A program made the position numbers and the translations under genes. Below are positions 16,519 through 24,710 of a stretch of DNA of 64,000 bases, piece after piece. The notes beneath the pieces are model-generated. The model worked only from the letters and a program-made list of their open reading frames with translations. It did no database searches and was not told the DNA's origin. Numbering within the stretch: position 1 is the first letter of the stretch; each line of letters begins with the position of its first letter. Source of the stretch: JAWLAT01 sp041395325 (GTDB lineage: Bacteria > Pseudomonadota > Gammaproteobacteria > Xanthomonadales > SZUA-5); assembly GCA_041395325.1 (NCBI GenBank), contig JAWLAT010000005.1:62001-126000 (forward strand). Direction: 5' to 3'.

Positions 16519-19020
16519 TCAGTCCTCGAAGCCATCAGCAAACAACGGGGCCACGGTGACGGCGTAGACGTAGCCCTCTTGAGGCTGTTCGATGGCCTTG
16601 AAAGGTGCAGCGAGCATGGCCCATTCACCGTCCGCGGCCAGCGCCAGACCGAGGCCGTCCAGACCGCTGCCGTCACTGACCAGCAAGCGTTCGTCCTGAG
16701 TCCAGATCCCGCCAATTCGGCGCCAGCGGTACAACGCGCCCTGACTGCTCTGCTCGTCGATGTCCACGCCAGGCGCGCCGGCCAACAGCACATCGCCGCT
16801 CAAGGCGATTGCAGAGCCCAGCCGATCACCCGGCATGGCGTCATGTGCAGTCAGCACCACATCGCCGCCTGCCGAGCGCAAGTGGATCGCGCCGGCCGCC
16901 GTGTCGGCGGTTGAGTCGGTGGAAGCCCCGATGGCAATCAGACCCTCGCCCAAGGCAAGACTGCTGCCGAAGGCACCGCCTTCCTGCGGCACCGCCGCCT
17001 GCAGACGATCCTCGAAAGCCCAGCCAACGCCCAACCGGAAACGGGCCACCGCGCCCGCGCCAGGCAGGGCGTCGCTGGTGGCGCCCGGAGCCGCCAGCAA
17101 GGCCAGATCCCCACGCAGTGCCACACGCGTGCCGTACTGCACGCCAAACTCTTCGCCCGGGACCAACAGCGTGTCTTCGAGCGTCCACACGTCGTTGCTG
17201 CGCCGATAGACGAATCCCGCGCCCTCATCGAAATCGGACACATTCGCGCCGGGCGCGCCGACCAGCAGACGGTCGCCGTCCAATGCCACGCTGAATCCGA
17301 AGAAGGCCTCGGCCTCGGCCGTTTGCATGCGGAAGCTGCGCTCCAGCAACCACTGGCTGCCGTCAAAGCGAAACACATAGGCGGCGCCGGCATCGGCCTG
17401 ACCACCCAGGGCGTCCCAATAGGCCCCGACCGCCAGCCGCTCACCATCGAGCGCGACGGCAACACCAAAGCGCTGCTCGATCGCCGGATCCGGCGAGAGC
17501 AGACGCTGGAAGCGCTGCCACTGGCCATCCACGAGCTGATAGAGGTAGACCGCGCCGGCCTCGCTGCCGGCCTCCGTTCGTTCAAGGAAACTGCTGGCGA
17601 CGGCCCACGACCCGGAGATGGCCACCGCCGATCCGAATCGCTCCAGATAGGCCCCGTCGCCGCGATCGATTCGAACCGGTGGGTCAAAGCCACCGCCCTG
17701 TGCCTGGAACCGCTGCACGGATCCCTGCCCGTTCGGACCGACCTTGTCCAGATCGGCACCTGCCAGCAGGCTGCCATCGGCCTCTACCGCCAGCGCTGTC
17801 CCGAGGCGCCCGGAGGGACCCGGTGCTGGTGCGCTGAGACTGAGCGGCACACCGGCCGCGCCCATGCTCAGCGGATAAACGTGCACCTTGCCATCGTCCG
17901 GATCGAGGCCCACATCGGCCTGTGGCTCACCCACCCAGAGCCGACCGTCGGCGATCGTCAGCGCCGCGCCATAACGCGCCTGATCGGCCGGAATCGGTGA
18001 CTGCAGCGTCTGACCTGGTCCGGCGTCCAGACCGGCCGGATAAAGCACCACCTGGCCCGCCCCCGGCTCGGCGGCCACTTCGGACAGCGGCGCGCCGACC
18101 GCCACCAGCGTGCCATCAGTGGCCAGCGCACTGCCAAAGCCGGCACCTGCGCCGACAGGCGTTGCGACCCTGGGCTGCAACTGCAGGGTCCCGGCGATGA
18201 ATCGGTCCACCGCGCCGCGATTGTCCGGCCCGGCCTGCGGCGAGCCAACCAGCAAGCCGCCACCGACCTCAGCCAGCGCGGCGCCGAAGCGGGCCTCGGC
18301 ATCAGCGGTTGCCGGGAGCAGCGTCTGCTGCAGGACCCAGTCCCCGGCAGATTCCACATAGACATGGACGCGACCTGCGCCACCCTGACCTCGATCAACC
18401 TCGCGCGGAGCGCCCACGGCGAAATGCTCGTCATCCAGCCAGGCCACGGCGGTGCCGAAGCGACCGTCGAACTGTGGCAACAGTGAATCGATGCGGGCGC
18501 TCAACAGCCACTGACCATTGCCATCATGCTCGTACAAGTAGACCCGACCCGCCTCCTCCTGCCCATCGACGAACAGGCGCGGGGCTGCGACCAGCAGCCG
18601 ATCCCCTCGCAGAGCCAGCGCAGCACCGAAGTTGGCGTTCTCGGCCAGATCTGGCAGCGACAGGTCCTGCGTCGCCTCCCAGGCGCCACCAACTCGTCGA
18701 TACAGATAGGTCTCGCCTTGCGCCAGGCCGTTGAGCACATCCGGCACCGCGACAACCTTGCCCCAGGCACCCACCGCCAGCCAGTCACCGTCCTGGGCCA
18801 GGGCGATGCCAAAACCATCGCCGGCAGTCCCATCGCCGGTCGTCCAGGGCGACAATCGTTGTTGTTCCTGCAGGGGCACTTCCGCGTGGGCGGTGATGGT
18901 CAGCGCCAGACCGACGCTCAGGGCGAGCGCCCCGCGGCCCACGAATCCGATCAGATCCGTATGATGGCGCGCAGTTCGCGGTCCGCGCGTCTGCGCGTGG
19001 TGCGGGTACGGCAGGGGCAT
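16519..19020 (-). CDS. Secreted FG-GAP (integrin-alpha-like) repeat protein with FxxGFE C-terminal tail
   Basis: The 833-residue product has a signal peptide ending ITAHAE and then about a dozen 55-60 residue repeats of the form FGxxVAlxGDrLlVGAP with intervening YLYR or VYLY strands, the FG-GAP beta-propeller pattern. Such proteins are exported and often calcium-binding or adhesive. The C-terminus is APLFADGFED, an FxxGFE tail also found at the end of the unrelated secreted protein at 22662. The start ATG 19020 has GGAG six bases upstream. The gene sits antisense between ACMSD and kynU, so it is unlikely to share their transcription. Partners and ligand are unknown. Confidence 0.85.
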   Translation of the reverse strand: MPLPYPHHAQTRGPRTARHHTDLIGFVGRGALALSVGLALTITAHAEVPLQEQQRLSPWTTGDGTAGDGFGIALAQDGDWLAVGAWGKVVAVPDVLNGLAQGETYLYRRVGGAWEATQDLSLPDLAENANFGAALALRGDRLLVAAPRLFVDGQEEAGRVYLYEHDGNGQWLLSARIDSLLPQFDGRFGTAVAWLDDEHFAVGAPREVDRGQGGAGRVHVYVESAGDWVLQQTLLPATADAEARFGAALAEVGGGLLVGSPQAGPDNRGAVDRFIAGTLQLQPRVATPVGAGAGFGSALATDGTLVAVGAPLSEVAAEPGAGQVVLYPAGLDAGPGQTLQSPIPADQARYGAALTIADGRLWVGEPQADVGLDPDDGKVHVYPLSMGAAGVPLSLSAPAPGPSGRLGTALAVEADGSLLAGADLDKVGPNGQGSVQRFQAQGGGFDPPVRIDRGDGAYLERFGSAVAISGSWAVASSFLERTEAGSEAGAVYLYQLVDGQWQRFQRLLSPDPAIEQRFGVAVALDGERLAVGAYWDALGGQADAGAAYVFRFDGSQWLLERSFRMQTAEAEAFFGFSVALDGDRLLVGAPGANVSDFDEGAGFVYRRSNDVWTLEDTLLVPGEEFGVQYGTRVALRGDLALLAAPGATSDALPGAGAVARFRLGVGWAFEDRLQAAVPQEGGAFGSSLALGEGLIAIGASTDSTADTAAGAIHLRSAGGDVVLTAHDAMPGDRLGSAIALSGDVLLAGAPGVDIDEQSSQGALYRWRRIGGIWTQDERLLVSDGSGLDGLGLALAADGEWAMLAAPFKAIEQPQEGYVYAVTVAPLFADGFED

Positions 19021-19113
19021 GGCAACTCCGGTCCGGATCAATGAGGTGGCTGCGCGAGCAGCGAGGCTGTGAGGGCACCACCCGCGGACACTCCATCCAG
19101 CAGGAAGCCATCG

Positions 19114-20376
19114 ATGCAAGCCACCGAACTCGATCATAGCGATGCCCTGCGAGCTTTTCGCGAACGCTTCCACCTGCCACGCACGAATGGTCGAGAGCAG
19201 GCCTACTTTTGTGGCAATTCGCTCGGATTGATGCCCAGATCGGCACGCGACCAGGTTGAGGAAGTGCTGCAGCAATGGTCGGCCGAAGGGGTCGAGGCCC
19301 ATTTCAAGGGCCATAGCCAGTGGATGCCTTATCACGAACTGGTTCGCGATGACCTGGCCGCGGTCGTCGGTGCGCTGCCACTGGAGGTGGTGGCGATGAA
19401 CTCATTGACCGCCAACCTGCACTTGATGATGGCCAGTTTCTACCGGCCTGCCGGCAGCCGACGACGAATCCTGATCGAGGCGCGGGCATTTCCCTCCGAT
19501 CGCCACGCGGTGGCCTCACAGATCCGCTGGCACGGTGGCGATCCAGCCACCGACCTGATCGAACTGGCACCAGAGCCTGGGCAGGACCTGCTCACCAGCG
19601 AAGCCATCGAAGCCGCGCTGGCTACTCAGGGTGAACAGATCGCGCTGGTGCTGCTGCCCGGCATCCAGTACGTCACCGGCCAGGCCTTCGACATCGCCCG
19701 CGTGACCGCGGCGGCGCATGCGCAAGGCTGTCAGGTCGGTTTCGATCTGGCCCATGCGGTCGGCAATCTGCCCTTGCAGTTGCACGAGCAGGGCCCGGAT
19801 TTCGCTGTCTGGTGCAGCTACAAGTATCTGAACAGCGGGCCAGGTGGTGTGGCCGGCTGCTTCGTGCACGAACGCCACGCCCGCGCCGATCTGCCGCGGC
19901 TGGCTGGCTGGTGGGGTCACGATGCCGCCAGTCGTTTCCGCATGGGCCCGGAGTTCGTGCCCACGCCCGGCGCCGAGGGCTGGCAGCTGTCCAATCCGCC
20001 GATCCTCGCACTGGCGCCATTGCGTGCGTCTCTGCCGCTGTTTCTGCAGGCCGGCATGGCCGAGCTGCGGCAGAAGTCCGTTGCGCTGACGGGGTATCTG
20101 GAGCGGATGCTGCTCGACCGGCTCGGCGATGCGCTGAGCATCGTGACACCGGCCGATCCCAGCCAGCGCGGCTGCCAGCTGTCGATCCGCCTGCGCCAGG
20201 GCCGCGAACTCGGCCAGCAGCTGTATCGAGATCTGCTGGCTCAGGGCATCGTCTGCGACTGGCGCGAACCGGACATCCTGCGCGCCTCGCCGGTGCCCCT
20301 GTACAACCGCTTCGAGGACTGCGACCGCCTGGTCGAGGCCGTCGAGCTTTTCCTGCGCCAGCACGGCACGCACTGA
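19114..20376 (+). CDS. kynU: Kynureninase
   Basis: KynU is a PLP enzyme that cleaves kynurenine or 3-hydroxykynurenine to anthranilate or 3-hydroxyanthranilate plus alanine. The 420-residue sequence has FCGNSLGLMPRSA near the start, FKGHSQWMPYHE, NSLTANLHLMMASFYRP, LLPGIQYVTGQ, GFDLAHAVGN and the PLP lysine in SYKYLNSGPGG (Lys237), then GWWGHDAASRFRM. Length is normal. The start ATG 19114 follows AGGAAG; a longer frame to 19069 lacks homology. It lies 10 bases before kmo and is clearly co-transcribed with it. Confidence 0.96.
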   Translation: MQATELDHSDALRAFRERFHLPRTNGREQAYFCGNSLGLMPRSARDQVEEVLQQWSAEGVEAHFKGHSQWMPYHELVRDDLAAVVGALPLEVVAMNSLTANLHLMMASFYRPAGSRRRILIEARAFPSDRHAVASQIRWHGGDPATDLIELAPEPGQDLLTSEAIEAALATQGEQIALVLLPGIQYVTGQAFDIARVTAAAHAQGCQVGFDLAHAVGNLPLQLHEQGPDFAVWCSYKYLNSGPGGVAGCFVHERHARADLPRLAGWWGHDAASRFRMGPEFVPTPGAEGWQLSNPPILALAPLRASLPLFLQAGMAELRQKSVALTGYLERMLLDRLGDALSIVTPADPSQRGCQLSIRLRQGRELGQQLYRDLLAQGIVCDWREPDILRASPVPLYNRFEDCDRLVEAVELFLRQHGTH

Positions 20377-20386
20377 GCGCACCGCG

Positions 20387-21796
20387 ATGACGATGACGAC
20401 CCGTTGTGATCATCCGGACCGCGCGATCAGCATCATCGGCGCCGGCCTGGCGGGTGCACTGCTGGCCCGCCTGCTGGCACAACGCGGCTGGCAGGTGGAT
20501 GTCTACGAGCGACGCGAGGACCCACGTGCAGGCCCGGTGATCGGCGGGCGCTCCATCAACCTGGCGCTGGCCGAGCGCGGCTGGAACGCGCTGCGCCTGG
20601 CCGGGGTGGCCGATGCGGTGGCCAGTCAGGCCATCGCGATGCGTGGGCGCGCCGTGCACGCCATGGACGGCCGGGTCGAGGTGCAGCCCTACGGTCTCAC
20701 CGACGCCCACGTCATCCACTCAGTCCACCGCGCCAATCTGAATCGCCTGCTGGTCGATCAGGCGGCCGCGGCGGGCGCGCGTCTGCATTTCGAATGCGGA
20801 CTGCGGGACGTCGACTGGGACCGGAACGAGCTGCTGCTGGAATCGGACGGGCAGACGCTGCGCCGACCTTTCGGCCGGGTTATCGGTGCCGATGGGGCCG
20901 GCTCGCCGCTGCGCGCAGCGCTGGCCCGCGTGACGCCGCAGCAGGAAGTCTGGGAACCACTCGGACACGGCTACAAGGAGCTGAGCATTCCGCCAGCCGC
21001 CGATGGCAGTTTCCGCATGGATCCCAATGCGCTGCACATCTGGCCTCGCGGCGAGTTCATGCTGATCGCGCTGCCCAATGCCGATCGCAGCTACACCGTG
21101 ACCCTGTTCCTGCCGTTGCAGGGGCCGCGCAGCTTCGAACAGCTGCAGTCGCCCGCGGCCATCGATGCGTTCTTCCAGACCGAGTTCCCATCCGCCGTAC
21201 CCTATTTGCAGGATTTGCAGAGTGAGTTCGCCGAGAACCCATTGGGCCAGCTGGGTACCTTGCGTCTCAGCCCCTGGCGGCTCGGCGAGCGGGCCCTGCT
21301 GATCGGCGACGCCGCGCATGCGGTCGTGCCCTTCCACGGTCAGGGCATGAACTGCGCCTTTGAGGACTGCGCGCTGCTGGCGCGTTTGCTGGAAGGCCCC
21401 GACTGCAGCGATGCCTTCGCCCAGCTTGAGCAGCAGCGCAAGGCCAACGCCGATGCCATCGCCACGATGGCGGTGGAGAACTACCAGGAAATGCGTGATG
21501 CAGTGGCGCAGGCCGGCTTCCTCTGGCGCCGGCAGATCGAACATGCTCTGACCACCCGATTTCCCGAGCGCGTGCTGTCGCGCTATGCGCTGGTCAGCTT
21601 CACCCAGGTGCCCTACGCCGAAGCCCAGCGCCGTGGCGCCATACTCGGCGGCATCATCGATCGGCTGCAGACGGCCACCGATCTGGATGCCATCGACTGG
21701 ACCCTCGCCGCCACACTGGTCCATGAACGACTGAGCGTGCTGCCCGATGCGGCCCAACTGGGGCACGTCGACCGGCAGTGCCCTGCAATTCCCTGA
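20387..21796 (+). CDS. kmo: Kynurenine 3-monooxygenase
   Basis: This FAD- and NADPH-dependent enzyme hydroxylates L-kynurenine to 3-hydroxykynurenine. In 469 residues it shows the FAD-binding ISIIGAGLAGALLARLLAQRG, the family-specific GRSINLALAERGWNAL, RMDPNALHIWPRGEFMLIALPN, and the second FAD motif GDAAHAVVPFHGQGMNCAFEDC. Bacterial KMO of this length is typical of Xanthomonadales and some Bacteroidetes. With kynU and ACMSD it gives kynurenine to 2-aminomuconate semialdehyde apart from tryptophan dioxygenase, formamidase and 3-hydroxyanthranilate dioxygenase, which are not in this window. Confidence 0.96.
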   Translation: MTMTTRCDHPDRAISIIGAGLAGALLARLLAQRGWQVDVYERREDPRAGPVIGGRSINLALAERGWNALRLAGVADAVASQAIAMRGRAVHAMDGRVEVQPYGLTDAHVIHSVHRANLNRLLVDQAAAAGARLHFECGLRDVDWDRNELLLESDGQTLRRPFGRVIGADGAGSPLRAALARVTPQQEVWEPLGHGYKELSIPPAADGSFRMDPNALHIWPRGEFMLIALPNADRSYTVTLFLPLQGPRSFEQLQSPAAIDAFFQTEFPSAVPYLQDLQSEFAENPLGQLGTLRLSPWRLGERALLIGDAAHAVVPFHGQGMNCAFEDCALLARLLEGPDCSDAFAQLEQQRKANADAIATMAVENYQEMRDAVAQAGFLWRRQIEHALTTRFPERVLSRYALVSFTQVPYAEAQRRGAILGGIIDRLQTATDLDAIDWTLAATLVHERLSVLPDAAQLGHVDRQCPAIP

Positions 21797-21820
21797 TCCT
21801 CTAGCCTGGAGTCAAAGCGC

Positions 21821-22618
21821 ATGGCCAGCTCCGCCCGCACCGCACTGATTACCGGCGCCTCGGCCGGCCTGGGCGCTTGCTTTGCCCGCCAACTGGCCCA
21901 ACGCGGCTGGCGTTTGGTCCTGACCGCCCGACGCCTGGATCGGCTGCAGGCATTGGCCGCTGAGCTGACGCCGCAGACCCAGGTCGCTTGCCTGGCACTC
22001 GATCTGGCCGAGCCCGGTTCGCCGGCACGCTTGATCGAGCTGATCGACCAGCATGGCTGGCAGATCGACATGCTGGTCAACAACGCCGGCTTCGGCCTGC
22101 CGGGGGACTTTCTCAGTCACGACTGGGACACGCACGAGTCCTTCCTGCGGCTGATGCTGGTGCATCCGACCGAACTGGCGCATCGGCTGCTCGGTGGCAT
22201 GTGCGAGCGCGGCTTTGGACGCATCATCAACGTCTCCAGTGTGGCCGGACTGGTGCCGGGCACCGCCGGGCACACGCTCTACGCGGCCAGCAAGAGCTAT
22301 CTGGTCAAGCTGTCGCAATCGCTGGCGCTGGAACATCGCCACCAGGGCGTGTACGTCAGCGCCCTCTGCCCGGGCTTCACCTACACCGAATTCCACGACG
22401 TCAACGGCACCCGACCGATGGCCAGCAAGATGCCGCGCTTCATGTGGATGGACGCCGACCCGGTGGTCGCCGCCGGCATCGAGGCGGTCGAGCGCGGCCA
22501 GATCGTCTGTGTACCCGGCTGGTGGAATCGCTTCATCTACGCGCTGGTCTCCTGGCTTCCGGACAGCTGGGCGCTGGGTCTGGTTGACCGTCGCTCCAAG
22601 GCCTTCCGCAAGCGCTGA
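21821..22618 (+). CDS. SDR family oxidoreductase
   Basis: The 265-residue protein is a classical short-chain dehydrogenase: TGASAGLG cofactor motif near residue 11, NNAGFG, INVSSVAG with the catalytic serine and YAASK with the Tyr-Lys pair. A C-terminal FIYALVSWLPDSWALGLVDRRSKAF stretch resembles the membrane-associated tail of DltE/YqjQ-like SDRs. It follows kmo by 24 bases in the same direction and may be read on the same transcript, but nothing ties its substrate to kynurenine. The substrate is not predictable. Confidence 0.88.
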   Translation: MASSARTALITGASAGLGACFARQLAQRGWRLVLTARRLDRLQALAAELTPQTQVACLALDLAEPGSPARLIELIDQHGWQIDMLVNNAGFGLPGDFLSHDWDTHESFLRLMLVHPTELAHRLLGGMCERGFGRIINVSSVAGLVPGTAGHTLYAASKSYLVKLSQSLALEHRHQGVYVSALCPGFTYTEFHDVNGTRPMASKMPRFMWMDADPVVAAGIEAVERGQIVCVPGWWNRFIYALVSWLPDSWALGLVDRRSKAFRKR

Positions 22619-22661
22619 CGCCGAGGCAGGCCCCGCCTCGGCGTCGCGATCAGAAGACGCC

Positions 22662-23762
22662 CTATTCGAAGCCGCTGCCGAACAGTCCGTCGAATTCGTA
22701 GGCGCCGATATCGATCGCACCACCCTGCACCCGGACGCCAAAGTCGAGGTCGCGGGCGCCGGCTTCGCCGACGGTCAACGCGATACCGGCATCGCGCAGT
22801 GGCGACTGGCTGGCCAACTGGTACTGGCCGCCACCGACGAAACCCGGCGCGCTGGTGACCAGCGTGCCCTGCGAGTTGGTGTTGGCTGCGCCGTTGATGA
22901 CTTGCACGGCGTTGTTGCGCAGGACGTGTGACGAAGCCGGCCCTTGCCCGAAGCTCAAGTCGACCGGGTTGCCAAAAGCCTGGTTGCCGACAATGGCGTT
23001 GTTGCGCAGCGTGATGATGCCGACCGTGGCCTCCTGAGTGGGTGGCGAGAAGCCGCCCGCACCCGGAGCGAAGGTGCTTGCGTTGGCGACGATCGTGTTG
23101 TTGGTCAGGAAGGTTCTGGCATCCACATGATCGCTGTTGACGGTCACACCGCCAGCCGTGTGTCCCTGGTTGTTGCTGATCAGGCTGTTGCGCAGCGTGA
23201 TGTTCGAAGCACTCCAGTTGCGGATGTACGCACCGCCGGCGCTGCCAAACAGGTTGGAGCCCTGACATCCGCTGACGATGATCCGGTCGATCACCACGGT
23301 GAAGCTGCCCTGCCTGAAGTCGACAAACAAGCAGCCGCCGAAATCGCTGCTGCCACCCGTCAACGACAAGTTGCTCAGGAACAAGGCACCGCTGGTCGCG
23401 CCGACCACCGGTTCCATCTGCAGCGCCGATGAACTGCCCTGGGCATCCAGCAGGGTCGCTGCCGGATTCTGACTTTGTGTGGTGCATTGCCCTGCGGCGC
23501 CACTCCAGCCGCCACTGAGCGTGGCGATCCGGTCCAGCGCTCGGAAGGGAAACTGTTGACCACCGGCGAGATAGACGCCGCTGCGCACTCTGATATCCAG
23601 CGTGTCGCTGGCATTGTTCAGCAAGGCCGAGCGAAGTTCGGTGCTGTTGCTGACACACAAGGTGGTCAGCGCCTGCGCGGTGGGCGCAAGCACCAACAAG
23701 CCGAGGGCGATCAGCCAGCTCGAGATACTGATCTTCGGCGTCCACGAGCAGTGAGCGTTCAT
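22662..23762 (-). CDS. Secreted choice-of-anchor-Q / right-handed beta-helix protein with FxxGFE tail
   Basis: The 366-residue protein has a signal peptide (LIALGLLVLAPTAQA), then low-complexity Asn/Ser/Gly-rich rungs (ITLRNSLISNNQGHTAGG, NNTIVANAS, ITLRNNAIVGNQAF) that fit a parallel beta-helix. It closes with the block SPLRDAG...DLDFGVRVQGGAIDIGAYEF characteristic of the choice-of-anchor-Q domain. In that family this domain is followed by one of several cell-surface sorting tails; here what follows is only DGLFGSGFE. The start ATG 23762 has AGGA nine bases upstream; ATG 23771 is too close to that site. A surface or exported role is likely; ligand unknown. Confidence 0.85.
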   Translation of the reverse strand: MNAHCSWTPKISISSWLIALGLLVLAPTAQALTTLCVSNSTELRSALLNNASDTLDIRVRSGVYLAGGQQFPFRALDRIATLSGGWSGAAGQCTTQSQNPAATLLDAQGSSSALQMEPVVGATSGALFLSNLSLTGGSSDFGGCLFVDFRQGSFTVVIDRIIVSGCQGSNLFGSAGGAYIRNWSASNITLRNSLISNNQGHTAGGVTVNSDHVDARTFLTNNTIVANASTFAPGAGGFSPPTQEATVGIITLRNNAIVGNQAFGNPVDLSFGQGPASSHVLRNNAVQVINGAANTNSQGTLVTSAPGFVGGGQYQLASQSPLRDAGIALTVGEAGARDLDFGVRVQGGAIDIGAYEFDGLFGSGFE

Positions 23763-23885
23763 CGTCGGCATTCCTGTCAGTGAGGTGTGCCTGACCGGAA
23801 CGAGAAAGCCCGGGCAAACCGGACACAGCCACCGACCCGGTCGACCACAGAATGGGACGCCCGCCCTCCATGACTTTCGACCCGC

Positions 23886-23914
23886 TTGCCGGTACCGACA
23901 TGGTGTATTACATT
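23886..23914 (+). promoter_or_regulatory. Candidate sigma70 promoter of the YtrA/ABC operon
   Basis: TTGCCG at 23886-23891 is separated by 17 bases from TACATT at 23909-23914, a moderate match to the -35 and -10 consensus, about 33 bases before the first gene. The -10 region lies inside the palindrome at 23904-23923, which would let a bound repressor block RNA polymerase. This is prediction by eye only. Confidence 0.45.
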
Positions 23915-23923
23915 ACTAACACA
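23904..23923 (+). promoter_or_regulatory. Palindromic operator, probable binding site of the YtrA-type regulator
   Basis: The sequence has two 7-base arms, TGTATTA (23904-23910) and TAACACA (23917-23923), separated by 6 bases, giving TGTnTTA-N6-TAAnACA. It stands out as AT-rich within a GC-rich region and lies upstream of an operon encoding a GntR/YtrA repressor. YtrA-subfamily regulators commonly repress their own ABC-transporter operon, so autoregulation at this site is a reasonable inference. Confidence 0.65.
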
Positions 23924-23946
23924 CTAAGTTGTTCGTGAGAGTCCAC

Positions 23947-24324
23947 ATGAACCGTTCAGTCCCCACCGCAGTCGTCCCGTCCGCCGCGCCCAATGCGTCG
24001 ACTGGTTACCGTCGCCAGTGGGTTCGGGCCCGGCTGCATCGCCACGAGTGGCTGCGGCTGCTGCAACTGGTACCGCAGCGCACCCGCGCGGTCGCCGCCG
24101 TGCTGAGCCTGATGGTGCTGAGCTGCCTGGCGCTGGTCCAATCGACCGAGACCCATTCGGCCGGGACGCCGTTTGCCGCCGTCCAGGCAGAAGCCGTCAT
24201 CAGTGCAGAAGCCACTGTCGACCAGGAGCCTGCGACGGCATCGTCCATCCTCGGTGCCATCACCCGGGAACTGGACATGCCCTTCTTCTCCTTCGCCGGG
24301 CTGACTCGAGCCACCCGCTTATGA
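23947..24324 (+). CDS. Small single-pass membrane protein at the head of the YtrA/ABC operon
   Basis: The 125-residue product has a basic N-terminal half (YRRQWVRARLHRHEWLRLL), one hydrophobic segment at about residues 46-66 (VAAVLSLMVLSCLALVQ) and an acidic, Ala-rich tail ending FFSFAGLTRATRL. No family is recognised. The ATG 23947 is the only start close to the operator; the stop overlaps the start of the GntR gene by four bases (ATGA), so it is translationally coupled to the regulator and transporter. It could be a small accessory or sensor subunit; this rests only on position. Confidence 0.65.
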   Translation: MNRSVPTAVVPSAAPNASTGYRRQWVRARLHRHEWLRLLQLVPQRTRAVAAVLSLMVLSCLALVQSTETHSAGTPFAAVQAEAVISAEATVDQEPATASSILGAITRELDMPFFSFAGLTRATRL

Positions 24325-24710
24325 GCAGCGAATGGAACGATGCGCTGCCGATCTACCGGCAGCTCAAGGAGCGGGTCATCGCCATGATCCTCGATGGCGA
24401 GCTGAATGAGGGTGAGGCCATCCCGTCGGTTCGCCAGGTCGCCGTGGAGTACCGGGTCAATCCGCTGACCGTCTCCAAGGCCTATCAGGAACTGGCGGAT
24501 GAATCACTGGTTGAGAAACGCAGGGGCTTGGGCATGTACGTGATGGAAGGGGCGCGCGAAGCGCTGCTGGAACGCGAACGGGAACATTTCCTGAAAGAGG
24601 AGTGGCCACGCATCATCGAACGCATTCATCGCCTGGGATTGAATCTGCAGCGGCTGCTCGACGGCGCCGAGCACAACGGCCAGAACGCCAACCTGGAGGG
24701 GAAACGATGA
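24321..24710 (+). CDS. GntR family transcriptional regulator, YtrA subfamily
   Basis: The 129-residue protein is almost only a winged helix: PIYRQLKERVIAMILDGELNEGEAIPSVRQVAVEYRVNPLTVSKAYQELADESLVEKRRGLGMYV, followed by a short helical tail of about 50 residues. This short form without a large effector domain defines the YtrA subfamily, which typically represses linked ABC transporters. It overlaps both neighbours by four bases (ATGA). A palindrome at 23904-23923 is the likely target. Confidence 0.93.
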   Translation: MSSEWNDALPIYRQLKERVIAMILDGELNEGEAIPSVRQVAVEYRVNPLTVSKAYQELADESLVEKRRGLGMYVMEGAREALLEREREHFLKEEWPRIIERIHRLGLNLQRLLDGAEHNGQNANLEGKR

